Assembly (NCBI RefSeq): GCF_003144315.1
Contig: NZ_MPDK01000023.1
Location: 1 to 42,332, forward strand
DNA from: Sulfoacidibacillus thermotolerans
GTDB taxonomy: Bacteria > Bacillota > Bacilli > Alicyclobacillales > SLC66
Length of the DNA: 42,332 bases
Direction: 5' to 3'
The translations under genes were made by a program, and so were the position numbers. Under the pieces are notes generated by a model, which did not search any database, was not told where the DNA came from, and saw only the letters and a program-made list of their open reading frames with translations. Numbering within the stretch: position 1 is the first letter of the stretch; every line of letters starts with the position of its first letter. This document shows, piece by piece, positions 1-9,022 of this stretch.

Positions 1-2
1 AC

Positions 3-68
3 TTCGCTGGGGCGACGATCCTCGGGGATGGACAAGTGGCCCTCGTACTTGATCCTGGGGCTTTCTAA
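3..68 (+). CDS. cheA: Chemotaxis histidine kinase CheA, C-terminal end (partial)
   Basis: An open frame enters from the left edge and stops at the TAA at 66-68. The last 21 residues read as a CheA C-terminus, with a GATILGDGQVALVLDPG motif typical of the end of the CheW-like regulatory domain. CheA is the kinase that passes receptor signals to CheY. Only the tail is in the window, so its other domains cannot be judged. The receptor and cheW genes downstream on the same strand fit this reading. The call rests on one short motif plus context. Confidence 0.75.
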   Translation, partial: FAGATILGDGQVALVLDPGAF

Positions 69-123
69 TCGCACAAAATAACGGTTGTGACCTCTATAGT
101 TTAGAAAAAGGGTGGATGTATTT

Positions 124-1077
124 ATGGATATGGTGCGAGAAGTGGCAGAGTTGGTGAAAGTGATAGGGATCGAAGAGCAGGATTTTACGATTTTAGCCGC
201 TCACCAAGAATTTTTCGAACGTCATGCTAGTGCAGTCAGCGATTATTTCTTTGAAAAAATGTCTCTATTACCCAATTTTTCTTTGCGCCTAAAAGGACGT
301 ATTGCAAATGAAGCGTTTAAGCAACAACAGGCGCAGTTTTTTATGGATATGGCAGGACCTAATTCTACGCAATCGCAGCAACTCGTGATTCAGATCGGGG
401 AATTGTATCATCAGCTTGGGTTTACGCAGCAGTGGGCAATCTCTTCTCTACAAATTTTTGAAAACTATGTTTTAGAACACTTACAAGAGATTTCAGACCC
501 GTTGTTTTATCCAGCCTTCGCTCGTCGCTTGCGCTTGCGAGAGTTACTACTTACAAGTACGTATTCAAATAAAATCCAAGAAATGGAGCGCGTAATTGCG
601 GATAAAGTAGTCAATTCCACGGATGAGCTAAAAGGGATCTCTGATCAGTTGTCGACGACAACTGTTCGTATTGCTGAACGTTTGCAGGATATTTTAGCGG
701 ATTCCTTGCAGGTAAAAACAGATGCCGATGAGTCAGGAAAACTAGCCACTTATGTTCAAGAAATCGCAGATCAATCGAATCTGCTCGGGTTAAACGCAGC
801 GATCGAAGCAGCACGTGCGGGCGAAGGGGGACGCGGTTTTTCTGTGGTTGCAGATGAGATGCGCAAGATGGCAGAGCAGAGTAAACAGTATGCAAAACAG
901 ATCCGGGAACAGTTAATTGGTGTCAACCATCGGATCGAGTCACTGAGCGCAGCGATTGAGGAGATCGCCGCAGTGACAGAAGAACACACGGCGAGCACGG
1001 AAGAATTTGCAGCCGCTTTTGTACAATTGAGAGAAGTGGCACATGAACTGGCACATGGTGATGGTTCAAGTAAATAA
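124..1077 (+). CDS. Soluble globin-coupled chemoreceptor (HemAT-like, short)
   Basis: Predicted cytoplasmic haem-based oxygen or redox receptor for chemotaxis. Residues 1-155 (from ATG 124) resemble the protoglobin sensor of globin-coupled receptors, with a candidate proximal histidine at about 96 in LYHQLGF. Residues 205-260 hold the methyl-accepting hairpin tip ([19 protein letters not shown]) that binds CheA and CheW. There is no membrane segment. At about 317 residues it is shorter than B. subtilis HemAT (about 430), so the signalling coiled coil is truncated, as in short soluble receptors of the YfmS type. A GTG at 112 is in frame, but the AGGGTGG at 109-115 sits correctly for ATG 124. 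It lies between cheA and cheW and probably shares their transcript. Haem binding is inferred from family resemblance. Confidence 0.8.
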   Translation: MDMVREVAELVKVIGIEEQDFTILAAHQEFFERHASAVSDYFFEKMSLLPNFSLRLKGRIANEAFKQQQAQFFMDMAGPNSTQSQQLVIQIGELYHQLGFTQQWAISSLQIFENYVLEHLQEISDPLFYPAFARRLRLRELLLTSTYSNKIQEMERVIADKVVNSTDELKGISDQLSTTTVRIAERLQDILADSLQVKTDADESGKLATYVQEIADQSNLLGLNAAIEAARAGEGGRGFSVVADEMRKMAEQSKQYAKQIREQLIGVNHRIESLSAAIEEIAAVTEEHTASTEEFAAAFVQLREVAHELAHGDGSSK

Positions 1078-1097
1078 TAGAAAAAGGGTGACTCTCG

Positions 1098-1457
1098 ATG
1101 AAAGTGGTTATTTACCGCGTTGGGCAGAATCAATATGCGACACCAGTCGAAAGTATTCAATCAATCGAACGTATGCTTCCAATCCGTCCAGTCCCCGGAG
1201 CTGCTGCGCATGTTCTAGGCGTGGCAAATTTGCGAGGGAGTGTGATTGCCGTCAGCGATTTGCGTAAAGTGCTAAATGTCGAAGAACAAGCTTTTACGCC
1301 TGAGTCGCGTCTACTCATTTCAAATGGGAACGGATATGTCGTAGATGAGGCGCTTGATATAGCAGATTGTGCAGATGACGCTTGGGAACACGTGGGGGAA
1401 CAAAAAGTATGGCAGCGCGGTGACCAGTTGATTGTCTGGGAGGATTTACAAGCATGA
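1098..1457 (+). CDS. cheW: Chemotaxis coupling protein CheW
   Basis: Adaptor that links chemoreceptors to CheA in the cytoplasm. The 119 residues match a CheW fold: [19 protein letters not shown] at the N-terminus, the [21 protein letters not shown] core with the NLRG motif near residues 45-50, then a C-terminal strand. It is slightly shorter than the usual 140-160 residues, with loss mainly at the C-terminus. The ribosome site AAGGGTGA precedes the ATG at good spacing. Its stop overlaps the start of the next receptor gene (ATGA at 1454-1457), so the two are translationally coupled. It belongs to the same operon as the cheA end and the globin receptor. Confidence 0.88.
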   Translation: MKVVIYRVGQNQYATPVESIQSIERMLPIRPVPGAAAHVLGVANLRGSVIAVSDLRKVLNVEEQAFTPESRLLISNGNGYVVDEALDIADCADDAWEHVGEQKVWQRGDQLIVWEDLQA

Positions 1458-2728
1458 ACAAGTTCCTTTCGACAGTCAGTGGGCGCATTCTTTCTATCAC
1501 GATGGGCACTGCTACTGCTGTCACACTCTTTAGTATCATCGTAGGCTTTTTGGCGCATCAGGCAGGGAATGTGACCATCCAAGTGCTAGCTTTTGCTGTT
1601 GCGTTTATTATCATCTTGGGAAGTATATGGATTTATTGGTATTTGAATTATTTGTGTCGGCCACTCACTGACCTTCGTACAGATATTTTGCGTTTAGCTA
1701 AACGCGACTTCTCACAATCTGCTCGAAAGCAATCACAACACACGGATATTGCACAACTTGTGACAGACCTTTCGAACGCTCGTGGCAATGTTCGCGATAC
1801 TCTCCACTCGGTGCATGAGGTGACAGGCAGTCTCGTGGAAGCTGCGCAAGCGTTGCGCGCAGCTTCTGTGACCACGGCTACGGCAGCAGAAAATAACTCT
1901 GTTTCTGTATCGACAATGGCAGAAACGACTTTGCGTCAAAAAGAGATGGCAGTTCAAGCCTCTGAAAACATGCAAGATGTACTTCGCTCTGTCGCGCAAA
2001 TTACAGCAGAGACAGAAGCCATGCGCGAACTTTCTACACATATGGAGCAAAGGGCTAGACTGGGTGAAACACGCGTTCAGGATGCTCTTTCGCATATGAC
2101 AGAAATCGCTTCAGTAGCTGAACAGACAGCTGTTCAAGTTGGAACGCTCGTACAAAGTACAGAGTCTGTTGCACGTAGTCTTTCTCTTATCGAAGAGATT
2201 GCTGGGCAGACAAATTTGCTTGCACTAAATGCAGCAATCGAAGCTGCGCGTGCTGGCGAACAAGGGCGTGGTTTTGCGGTAGTCGCTTCGGAAGTGCGCA
2301 AATTAGCGGAAGCTTCGCGTGCGGCGGCTACAGAAATTCGCGATGTGCTCCATACGATTTTGACCGAGGCAGGACAGACGGAGGCTCAGACAAAGACGAT
2401 GAACGCCACGGTCAATGCGGGAGTACAGGCTGTTGAAGAGACGGGTCATGTATTTCTCGCGCTTACGCAAGATCTGCATGAAAGGGATCAAAGAGAGGCG
2501 CAAATTGTTGATGAGGTAAAGCAAATTGGGGGAAAGGCTGCTTTGACAGATGAGCAGGTACGTGCTGTCGTCGAGGCGAGTGCAAAGCAAACAGTTGCTG
2601 CAGAGGCTGTGGCGGCGGCGAGTGAAGAACAGCTTGCCTCTTTGCAAGAAGTATCTGCCAGTGTGGAATCGTTGACAAGTGTGGCAGAACAATTGTCAGC
2701 AAAAATCGCTTCGTTTACACTAGAATAA
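1454..2728 (+). CDS. Methyl-accepting chemotaxis protein without a large sensor domain
   Basis: Membrane chemoreceptor of 424 residues. Two hydrophobic segments, about 12-34 and 40-66, are separated by only a few residues, so there is essentially no extracytoplasmic ligand domain. A HAMP-like linker follows (about 66-115). The cytoplasmic hairpin carries the canonical tip [19 protein letters not shown] near residues 245-265, and long flanking Ala/Glu/Gln-rich helices could hold methylation sites. The start overlaps the cheW stop by four bases. With no sensor domain it may sense through the membrane, sense an intracellular signal, or serve as the array partner of the soluble globin receptor two genes upstream. 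The MCP assignment is firm; the signal is unknown. Confidence 0.9.
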   Translation: MNKFLSTVSGRILSITMGTATAVTLFSIIVGFLAHQAGNVTIQVLAFAVAFIIILGSIWIYWYLNYLCRPLTDLRTDILRLAKRDFSQSARKQSQHTDIAQLVTDLSNARGNVRDTLHSVHEVTGSLVEAAQALRAASVTTATAAENNSVSVSTMAETTLRQKEMAVQASENMQDVLRSVAQITAETEAMRELSTHMEQRARLGETRVQDALSHMTEIASVAEQTAVQVGTLVQSTESVARSLSLIEEIAGQTNLLALNAAIEAARAGEQGRGFAVVASEVRKLAEASRAAATEIRDVLHTILTEAGQTEAQTKTMNATVNAGVQAVEETGHVFLALTQDLHERDQREAQIVDEVKQIGGKAALTDEQVRAVVEASAKQTVAAEAVAAASEEQLASLQEVSASVESLTSVAEQLSAKIASFTLE

Positions 2729-2762
2729 GTTGAATCGGCCACTTTTTAAGAGATTTTGATGC

Positions 2763-3965
2763 TTGGGTAGTTCACTTCACATTGACGATAGGATGGAGTG
2801 CCTTTTGTCACACAATGACGAATTCACCGTGCGTGTGCAACATGACAAATTACGAGTGCGGCAAGCGGACAAACAGTATCTGTTTGACCGCTCCGGCCGC
2901 TTTTTGTTGTATGCAACCGATGGTCAAGTCATACGCAGGGGGCTTGATCATCGCATGCTTAAAATCGATGTCCCGCGTTATGGCGGATTGCCTGCGCGTC
3001 GCTATACTGAGATGACGCGGGAGGCGAAAGCGCAGTTTCTCGAAACAGCGTATGTATTGGCAAAAACAGCCTTGCGTCAAGCGCAAGGAGCAGAGATTGA
3101 ATACTTTCGAGCTATTTTTTCTACAATTTCCATCGAGCAATTGGAACAGGATGCGAAGGCGTTTTTACAGGTATATCTCCCCGTGAGCATTTTGCCGCCT
3201 GATCAGTATCATACGCTCGTTGTTCAGGTTACACATGGTTGTTCGTATAATCGTTGCTTATTTTGCGATTTTTATCGCGATCGTCCTTTTCACATAAAGT
3301 CACGGACAGAATTACAATCGCATCTAAAGCAATTACAGGAGTTTTTTGGCGAACGCATGCGAGATCGTACAGGTGTATTTTTGGGAGATGGCAATGCGCT
3401 GGTCATTCCAACAGAGCGTTTGGTTGAGATGATTCAGTTGATGAAAGAAAAATTAGGAAATCCTGTGACAGACACATTTAGTACGTTCATGGACACTTTT
3501 ACTCTTGATCACAAGTCACAAGCCGAATTACAGAGGATACGTGAAATTGGGCTGGAAACGGTCTATATTGGATTTGAGACAGGGGCGGATCGCCTGCGTG
3601 CGTTTCTTGATAAACCTGGGACAGCTGATGAGGCTGTGCAAGCGGTGATCAAATTAAAAACGGCAGGGTTTCGCATAGGTCTCATTTTGCTGATCGGAGC
3701 TGGCGGGGACGAGTTTGTAAAAGAGCATCGGGAGCAGACAATCAAAGCGCTTGCGCGTATTCCCTTTACGGCAGGGGATGTTGTGTTTTTGTCGCCATTT
3801 TACATGCCTGAACACACGCCATATGAGCAAAAGATGGAACAAGCGAAGTTCCAGGCTCTCTCGGAAGTCGCTATGGAGCAGGAACTCCTTTTTTGGAAAG
3901 CGCAACTTTCTTTGTTGTACCCAGCGAAGATCACACTCTATTCGATTAAAGAGCATATTTACTAA
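2763..3965 (+). CDS. Radical SAM protein of unknown substrate
   Basis: The protein of up to 400 residues has a radical SAM core beginning near residue 150. The cluster ligands are in GCSYNRCLFCDFY (Cys 160, 165, 168), spaced CX4CX2C instead of the classical CX3CX2C. This spacing occurs in some uncharacterised radical SAM families. Strands after it (FLGDGNALVIP, ETVYIGFETGAD, GFRIGLILLIGAGGDEF) fit the rest of a radical SAM barrel. The N-terminal 150 residues are not recognised. The start is uncertain: TTG 2763 and ATG 2793 are both in frame and neither has a convincing ribosome site. It follows the receptor gene by 34 bases and may share its transcript. I cannot name the reaction. Confidence 0.72.
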   Translation: MGSSLHIDDRMECLLSHNDEFTVRVQHDKLRVRQADKQYLFDRSGRFLLYATDGQVIRRGLDHRMLKIDVPRYGGLPARRYTEMTREAKAQFLETAYVLAKTALRQAQGAEIEYFRAIFSTISIEQLEQDAKAFLQVYLPVSILPPDQYHTLVVQVTHGCSYNRCLFCDFYRDRPFHIKSRTELQSHLKQLQEFFGERMRDRTGVFLGDGNALVIPTERLVEMIQLMKEKLGNPVTDTFSTFMDTFTLDHKSQAELQRIREIGLETVYIGFETGADRLRAFLDKPGTADEAVQAVIKLKTAGFRIGLILLIGAGGDEFVKEHREQTIKALARIPFTAGDVVFLSPFYMPEHTPYEQKMEQAKFQALSEVAMEQELLFWKAQLSLLYPAKITLYSIKEHIY

Positions 3966-3975
3966 TTGTGTAAGC

Positions 3976-4004
3976 AACCCTCTGAAGCAGAACTTCAGAG
4001 GGTT
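3976..4004. terminator. Bidirectional hairpin terminator
   Basis: A perfect 12-bp stem (AACCCTCTGAAG with its complement) and a 5-nt loop lie between the convergent radical SAM gene and the oxidoreductase operon. The T-tracts are weak on both sides. Confidence 0.7.
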
Positions 4005-4023
4005 TGAGTAAATTTGTCTCTGC

Positions 4024-6330
4024 TTATAGGTAAGGATTTTCATGTTTTGCTTTTAAGCGTTGCCAGCGGCGCTCTACTTCTTCTTCAAACTGATGCAAGA
4101 GTTCGTGGTTCTCTGGTTTTAGTAGATGTTTAGTTTTCCCCATTGTTGCTAGCCAATCACTTACAGGAATCCGTTTGTTCTTGTCCTCAGGATTATAAGT
4201 GATCGTCGTGATTCCATGTTCCACTTCATAGAGAGGGAAAAAGCAGCTATTAACAGCAGCACCAACAATTTCGTGTCCGGCATCGTCTGCTGCCTTCCAG
4301 TTAAGCGGGCAGGAGATGAGAATTTTACCATAGGCCATCCCTTCATGAGTTGCATACCACTGGGCTTTCGCAGCCTTTTTTATCAAATCCTGAGGATATG
4401 TTTCTACTCCAGTAAAAACATAGGGGATGTTCGTGGCTGCCATAATTTGCGGCGTGTCTTTGTGTTGAAAAGTTTTGCCGTGTTCATATTTTCCTACACC
4501 TGATGTCGAGGTCATATGACCAAGCGGTGTGGAATAGGACAATTGTGAACCCGTGTTCATATATCCTTCATTGTCATACTCAAGGATAATCATTTTATGG
4601 TCGCGCAGCGCCGTACCGATGGCAGATCCCATGCCGATATCCATTCCTCCATCGCCAGTTACCATGAGAAAAGTGACATCGTCATGAACTTTAATTTCAC
4701 CTCTTCGTTTGCGCTCAAAAAACATTTCAACGATACCAGACAACGTGGCCGCACCATTTTGAAATAAGTTGTGAATGTAAGTTACGCGATGGGAAGAGAA
4801 TGGATATCCAGTAGTGGTAACCATTGCACACCCTGTTTGGTATAATACGACTACATCCCCTTCTATTCCCTTAAGAAATGTATTAATACCAGGAAATATA
4901 CCGCATCCAGGACATGCACCATGGCCCGGTGCCATGCGATTTGCTTTTGCGGTAAGTGCGCGTAGCGGTGGGGCTTTTACTTTTAATTGTCCACTTGCTG
5001 GATCTTTTGCAACTTCTATAAAGCCTGTCGTTTGATTTTTTGGCAATGATTGTGTGCGTTCTGCCGGGGCGAGATTGGGGTCACCTGGATTGACTCCGTA
5101 GTAGTCAAACTGGCGAACTGCTTTCCCTGCGAGTGCGTCTAAGCAAAGTTCAAAGAAATGGTCTGCATCGTCTGGATAAAAATCACGTCCGCCCAAACCA
5201 TAAATGCGGGTGAGCACGGTTGCATTTGCATGAATTTCTTGTAGAGCTGATTTGATTTCATGTGTGATGTTTGCTCCGTGTCCGCCATATGCATCTGCAC
5301 GTTCTCCGACGAGAACGATCTTCGCATTTTTGAGTGCTTCTTGAATCGCGCGTTTAGGGAATGGGCGTAGCAGAACAGGGGTGAGTACTCCGGCTTTGAT
5401 CCCTTTTGCGCGCAAATGATCTACAGTATCTTTTGCAGTGTCGGCTGCAGAATTGAGTAGGACTACGACAACTTCTGCATCGTCCATAGAATATTTGTTT
5501 ACCACATCGTAGTAACGTCCGCTCATTTGTGCAAATTCGGAAGCAATCGTTTGAAAGACGGCTTCGGCGCGATACATCGCTTCTGATTGCATGTAGCGGG
5601 TATTGATGAGGTCTGGATCATTCATATATGGGCCAATTGTGACGACATGTTCTAGATCTAACGCATCGATGGGAGGTTTTGGCATGTCACCGACAAATGC
5701 TTGTACGTCGGCGTTCTGCGTGAAATACTGTACCCGCCGTTTCTGATGTGATGTGAAAAACCCATCAGATGCAACAATTACAGGAAGCCTCACCTCTGCA
5801 TGTTCAGCTAAGCGCAAGGCAATCAAGTTCAGATCATAGACAGCTTGTGGATCTTTTGCTAGTAAAATGGGCCAACCGATATTTAAACCATAATATAGAT
5901 CAGAGTGATCGCCGCGAATGTCAAGGGGACCTGACACCGCACGAGTGACGAGATTTAACACCATTGGGAAACGCGTACCCGATTGAACGGGCATTTCTTC
6001 GAGCATATAGAGAAATCCTTGAGCCGATGTTGCGTTAAATACGCGTCCCCCCGCTGCTGCTGCCCCATAGCAGATGCCAGCTGAACCATGTTCTCCGTCT
6101 GCCGGGATCATCACGATGTGGTGCTCCCCGTTTGCTTTCATTTCATCAAGGTATTCTGCAATTTCTGTCGATGGAGTAATAGGAAAATAACCCATAACAT
6201 GATAATCGATTTGAGCAGCAGCTTTGGCAGCCATTTCATTTCCTGAACGAAAATCGGTAGTTTGATCCACGCGTCGCTGTGCAGATCTATTTCGTGTTCG
6301 CACATCCTCTTCTTGCAGGGCCATGTTCAT
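4024..6330 (-). CDS. 2-oxoacid:ferredoxin oxidoreductase, fused alpha-beta subunit
   Basis: Thiamine diphosphate enzyme that oxidatively decarboxylates a 2-oxoacid (pyruvate or similar) to acyl-CoA, reducing ferredoxin. Residues about 25-400 are the alpha (PorA-like) part, with GNEMAAKAA, the substrate loop GYFPITPSTEIAEYL and the domain II region. Residues about 455-768 are the beta part, with the CPGC pair near 472-475 and the TPP/Mg motif GDGGMDIGMGSAIGTA near 560. The usual separate alpha and beta genes are fused. An RBS (GAGGAGAT) precedes ATG 6330, with a second in-frame ATG six bases on. The gamma-delta gene lies directly upstream, 27 bases away, so both are one operon. Substrate specificity cannot be fixed from sequence alone. 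Confidence 0.88.
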   Translation of the reverse strand: MNMALQEEDVRTRNRSAQRRVDQTTDFRSGNEMAAKAAAQIDYHVMGYFPITPSTEIAEYLDEMKANGEHHIVMIPADGEHGSAGICYGAAAAGGRVFNATSAQGFLYMLEEMPVQSGTRFPMVLNLVTRAVSGPLDIRGDHSDLYYGLNIGWPILLAKDPQAVYDLNLIALRLAEHAEVRLPVIVASDGFFTSHQKRRVQYFTQNADVQAFVGDMPKPPIDALDLEHVVTIGPYMNDPDLINTRYMQSEAMYRAEAVFQTIASEFAQMSGRYYDVVNKYSMDDAEVVVVLLNSAADTAKDTVDHLRAKGIKAGVLTPVLLRPFPKRAIQEALKNAKIVLVGERADAYGGHGANITHEIKSALQEIHANATVLTRIYGLGGRDFYPDDADHFFELCLDALAGKAVRQFDYYGVNPGDPNLAPAERTQSLPKNQTTGFIEVAKDPASGQLKVKAPPLRALTAKANRMAPGHGACPGCGIFPGINTFLKGIEGDVVVLYQTGCAMVTTTGYPFSSHRVTYIHNLFQNGAATLSGIVEMFFERKRRGEIKVHDDVTFLMVTGDGGMDIGMGSAIGTALRDHKMIILEYDNEGYMNTGSQLSYSTPLGHMTSTSGVGKYEHGKTFQHKDTPQIMAATNIPYVFTGVETYPQDLIKKAAKAQWYATHEGMAYGKILISCPLNWKAADDAGHEIVGAAVNSCFFPLYEVEHGITTITYNPEDKNKRIPVSDWLATMGKTKHLLKPENHELLHQFEEEVERRWQRLKAKHENPYL

Positions 6331-6357
6331 TCATCTCCTCGTAGTAGTGACTACAAA

Positions 6358-7359
6358 TTAGGCGCCAATCGAGTGTTTCACTCGATTTTCATCCGCGTAA
6401 CCATCTATTTCGCGCAATGCCTGGAGTGCATCTGTCGGGCAAGCGCTGATACAACGTAAACATCCTTTACAATACTGATAGTCAATTCCTTTTAAATATT
6501 GGAAAGCCCTACCACGCTCGTCTTGTCTCGATTCCCACACAAAGCACATGTCTGGACACACTTGATCGCATGCAGCACAATGAATACACGCGTCTTTCTC
6601 AAAAGCAGGTAGGAAACCAGAGCGTGAAGCACTGAGGTCACGACTGATCGAGTTGCCGGGATTGATGATTGCACCACCTAGTGGTTGTGTTTCGTAACCT
6701 AGTGTTGAGATCGGGTGTGCAAACGGCACGTGAATTTCCTTGTGTTGTGGCTCATAAGATACAGTGCGGCCTTCACGAAAGCCGCGGTCGAAAGTGCGTA
6801 GATTGGCTTCTGCTAAAGCGGGATACTTCTTTCCAAACGTTTCAGAGATGACTTTTTTGACTGCATTTTCGTCGAGAAAACTTATTGCGTGGCAGATTGC
6901 GCCAAGCATAGCAGTGTTGACACGTGTTTTTTCTTCTACTGAGATTTGCAGCGCGTCAATACATACGATCGTGCCAGACTTCATTTTGGTGATCTGGCGG
7001 ATATCCTCTGGCGTTTTTGCGGTGTTGACGATCAAGGTACCATCTGGTTGTAGACCTGCGATACAGTTTTGCGTGCGCAAGAGAGATTCGTGAAAAACCG
7101 CCACGATATGAGGTTCTTCAATCGGCGAAGAAGATCGGATTTCTGTCTCTGGAGCTGCAAAGCGAATGAATGTTTTTACAGGGGTGCCTTTCTTCTCAGA
7201 TCCATAAGAAGAAAAGTTAGATCCATTTAACCCCATTTGCAGTACGCCAGCTTCTGCAAGCATTTTCCCTGCCAAGTTTGCGCCGAGTCCGCCGATGGAT
7301 TCCATACGGATCTCATAAAAGCCCGCTTCGTTCGTATGCGAGCGAAGATCACTCGTCAT
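6358..7359 (-). CDS. 2-oxoacid:ferredoxin oxidoreductase, fused gamma-delta subunit
   Basis: Companion of the alpha-beta gene. Residues 1-190 form the gamma domain (IGGLGANLAGKMLAEAG, NGSNFSSYGSEKKGTPV), which binds CoA. The C-terminal 90 residues form a 2[4Fe-4S] ferredoxin-like delta domain with CIHCAACDQVCP near 257-268 and CKGCLRCISACP near 297-308. Both have the CX2CX2CX3CP pattern, so two clusters can carry electrons to ferredoxin. An excellent RBS (GAGGAGGT) lies 8 bases before ATG 7359. It is the first gene of the operon, and a palindrome at 7436-7447 lies about 80 bases upstream. Confidence 0.88.
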   Translation of the reverse strand: MTSDLRSHTNEAGFYEIRMESIGGLGANLAGKMLAEAGVLQMGLNGSNFSSYGSEKKGTPVKTFIRFAAPETEIRSSSPIEEPHIVAVFHESLLRTQNCIAGLQPDGTLIVNTAKTPEDIRQITKMKSGTIVCIDALQISVEEKTRVNTAMLGAICHAISFLDENAVKKVISETFGKKYPALAEANLRTFDRGFREGRTVSYEPQHKEIHVPFAHPISTLGYETQPLGGAIINPGNSISRDLSASRSGFLPAFEKDACIHCAACDQVCPDMCFVWESRQDERGRAFQYLKGIDYQYCKGCLRCISACPTDALQALREIDGYADENRVKHSIGA

Positions 7360-7435
7360 CTGTATTACCTCCTCATTCTGTCTGTTATCATTGTGACACG
7401 AGGAGGAAATTTGAGCATGTTCCTTGTGGGTAGTA

Positions 7436-7447
7436 TTGACTAGTCAA
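7436..7447. promoter_or_regulatory. Palindrome TTGACTAGTCAA, candidate operator
   Basis: A perfect 12-bp palindrome upstream of the gamma-delta gene. If the minus-strand TATACT at 7459-7464 is the -10 box, the palindrome lies at about +5 to +16, a repressor-like position. GACTA/TAGTC half-sites recur upstream of the b6-type cytochrome operon at 13138-13212. The binding protein is unknown. Confidence 0.4.
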
Positions 7448-7622
7448 AAGTAACTAGAAGTATATAGTAAGAATAAAACTTGAAATATTTTTAGATATGT
7501 GGTAGAGATGCATCTTTGCCAACGTATTCTGTGGAGACAATCCTATGATTTGTTGACCCTACTGCAGGCACTATATTCATACAGTATATCTACTGGTATA
7601 TAACAGATGGTTTGTGTGAAAA

Positions 7623-7653
7623 ATGCGCAGGGAACAAAAGGATCCCTGCGCAT
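7623..7653 (-). terminator. Rho-independent terminator of sqr
   Basis: A perfect 11-bp stem (ATGCGCAGGGA and complement) with a 9-nt loop. On the minus strand it is followed by TTTTTCAC, giving a U-tract for the sqr transcript. Confidence 0.88.
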
Positions 7654-7687
7654 AAAATCCAATAGGGGGATGGGGTGCCCATAAATC

Positions 7688-8893
7688 CTAAGGAAGATTT
7701 GAGTACCCGTGTTTGGTTTTCCATAGGAAGTATTTCTCAAATAGACGTTTCCCTTCATCGTAGAGCGGATTGGGTAGAATCGCAGCAAATTCTCGCGGCT
7801 TCATCAGGTGATTGCTCACGATTATGACTTCTTTATGTCCGGCGTCCATTACACACAATCCTGGAATCTTAACAAATGGTCGGCTCTTGAGATCGATTTT
7901 ATCGTTTACTAATTTGGCAATGTTTTCGCCCACTGTTTTTCCAGCCTCGTCGGCAGGGAATCCTGTTTTTGGGACGCCAATAGCGATGGGTGTAACAAAT
8001 GGGGCAGGAACGTCAATTGCGATACCTGCGGCAAATATATTGCTGTATGTTTTGTGTTGGTACGTATCATGCACCGGTACATAGCCTTTTGCATTGCCGA
8101 TGCCGGGTGAATTACGTATGACATCCTGTCCAAGAAAAGGTGGCATAATCATGGAAAATACGAACGGTAGGCGTCTGCCATCGGCAAGTATGATTTCATT
8201 TGGCGTCACTTCCACCAGTTCTGCATTTTCAATATAATGGATGTGTAAAGAATCCATAAACTTACGCAATAAGGAAGTTGCTCCTGCCATTCCGCCAATG
8301 CCAAAATGCCCGAGAAAAGGTTCTGGTGTTATCCACGTTAGCTCTACACGGTCGCGTACACCACGCTTGCGTAAGTTGTATTCAAAGTTAAACAAAAATT
8401 CATATGCTGCGCCTGTACACCCAGCTGCTGGCGCAGCTCCGATTACTACAGGGCCGGGATTTTCAACAAGGCGATCAAAATGCTCGCGAATGGCTAGTGC
8501 GTCATTTGGCGTGCATACGCATTGTGTATAGCCTGTTTTAGGGCCTAGACCGGGCAAGGAATAATCAAGAGCAGGACCTGTCGCGATGACGAGATAATCA
8601 TAGAGAAAGTCGCCTGCTGTCGTTTCTACACGATTGTTTACTGCGTCAATTTTGGTTGCGGTTGCATGAACAAATTCAATTCCGTGAGATTCTAAAATGG
8701 GACGTAGCGGTAAGCTGATGTCTTCAATCTCCCGCTCGCGAAAAGGCACCCAGATTAAAGATGGTACAAATAAGAAATTCTCTCTGTTTGAAACGACGAT
8801 CACACGATGACGATCGTCATGCAGTCTGCGCTTAATTTCAAGAGCGCTCGTCAGTCCAGCGAAGTTTCCGCCTATTACAAGAATGGTGGCCAT
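7688..8893 (-). CDS. sqr: Sulfide:quinone oxidoreductase (SQR)
   Basis: FAD-dependent membrane-associated enzyme that oxidises sulfide to polysulfide/sulfur and reduces quinone. The 401-residue protein opens with the dinucleotide fold VIGGNFAGLTSALEI. It has cysteines at 125/127 (QCVC), 159 (GCTG) and 347 (GLCVMDAG), close to the three redox-active cysteines of Acidithiobacillus SQR (128, 160, 356). That separates it from ordinary NADH dehydrogenases. The FAD region IFAAGIAIDVPAPF and an amphipathic C-terminus fit the family. ATG 8893 is chosen because AAAGGGGAT precedes it by seven bases; the in-frame GTG at 8911 lies before that site. A perfect hairpin covers the ribosome site. Function is by homology and cysteine pattern. 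Confidence 0.82.
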   Translation of the reverse strand: MATILVIGGNFAGLTSALEIKRRLHDDRHRVIVVSNRENFLFVPSLIWVPFREREIEDISLPLRPILESHGIEFVHATATKIDAVNNRVETTAGDFLYDYLVIATGPALDYSLPGLGPKTGYTQCVCTPNDALAIREHFDRLVENPGPVVIGAAPAAGCTGAAYEFLFNFEYNLRKRGVRDRVELTWITPEPFLGHFGIGGMAGATSLLRKFMDSLHIHYIENAELVEVTPNEIILADGRRLPFVFSMIMPPFLGQDVIRNSPGIGNAKGYVPVHDTYQHKTYSNIFAAGIAIDVPAPFVTPIAIGVPKTGFPADEAGKTVGENIAKLVNDKIDLKSRPFVKIPGLCVMDAGHKEVIIVSNHLMKPREFAAILPNPLYDEGKRLFEKYFLWKTKHGYSNLP

Positions 8894-8898
8894 ACTCT

Positions 8899-8946
8899 TA
8901 TCCCCTTTCACATCTACACCACGATTGTAAGATGTGAAAGGGGATA
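8899..8946 (-). promoter_or_regulatory. 17-bp inverted repeat sequestering the sqr ribosome binding site
   Basis: Arms 8899-8915 and 8930-8946 are perfectly complementary over 17 bp, with a 14-nt loop. In the minus-strand transcript the 3' arm contains the AAAGGGG ribosome site of sqr and ends five bases before the ATG. The hairpin would hide the site unless opened or unless transcription starts inside it. There is no U-tract, so it is not a normal terminator. It could instead be a DNA operator. Confidence 0.75.
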
Positions 8947-8959
8947 GGTAGAGTTTGGA

Positions 8960-8982
8960 ATAGACTATTTGCCGTGGTCTAT
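8960..8982. promoter_or_regulatory. Inverted repeat upstream of sqr, possible operator
   Basis: ATAGAC and GTCTAT are separated by 11 bases, just upstream of the large sqr hairpin. The spacing fits a dimeric repressor or activator site. No clear -10/-35 pair can be assigned nearby. Confidence 0.3.
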
Positions 8983-9022
8983 GCAGATCATTTTGTACAG
9001 TCCATTTGTAGGGGGGTATGGA

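Larger units (their letters stand above)
7360..7687. other. Intergenic region between the oxidoreductase operon and sqr
   Basis: A stretch of about 330 bases with no credible gene. It holds the oxidoreductase upstream region (a TATACT-like -10 on the minus strand at 7459-7464 and the palindrome at 7436-7447), an AT-rich stretch at 7450-7520, and the sqr terminator at 7623-7653. I see nothing else I can name. Confidence 0.6.
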
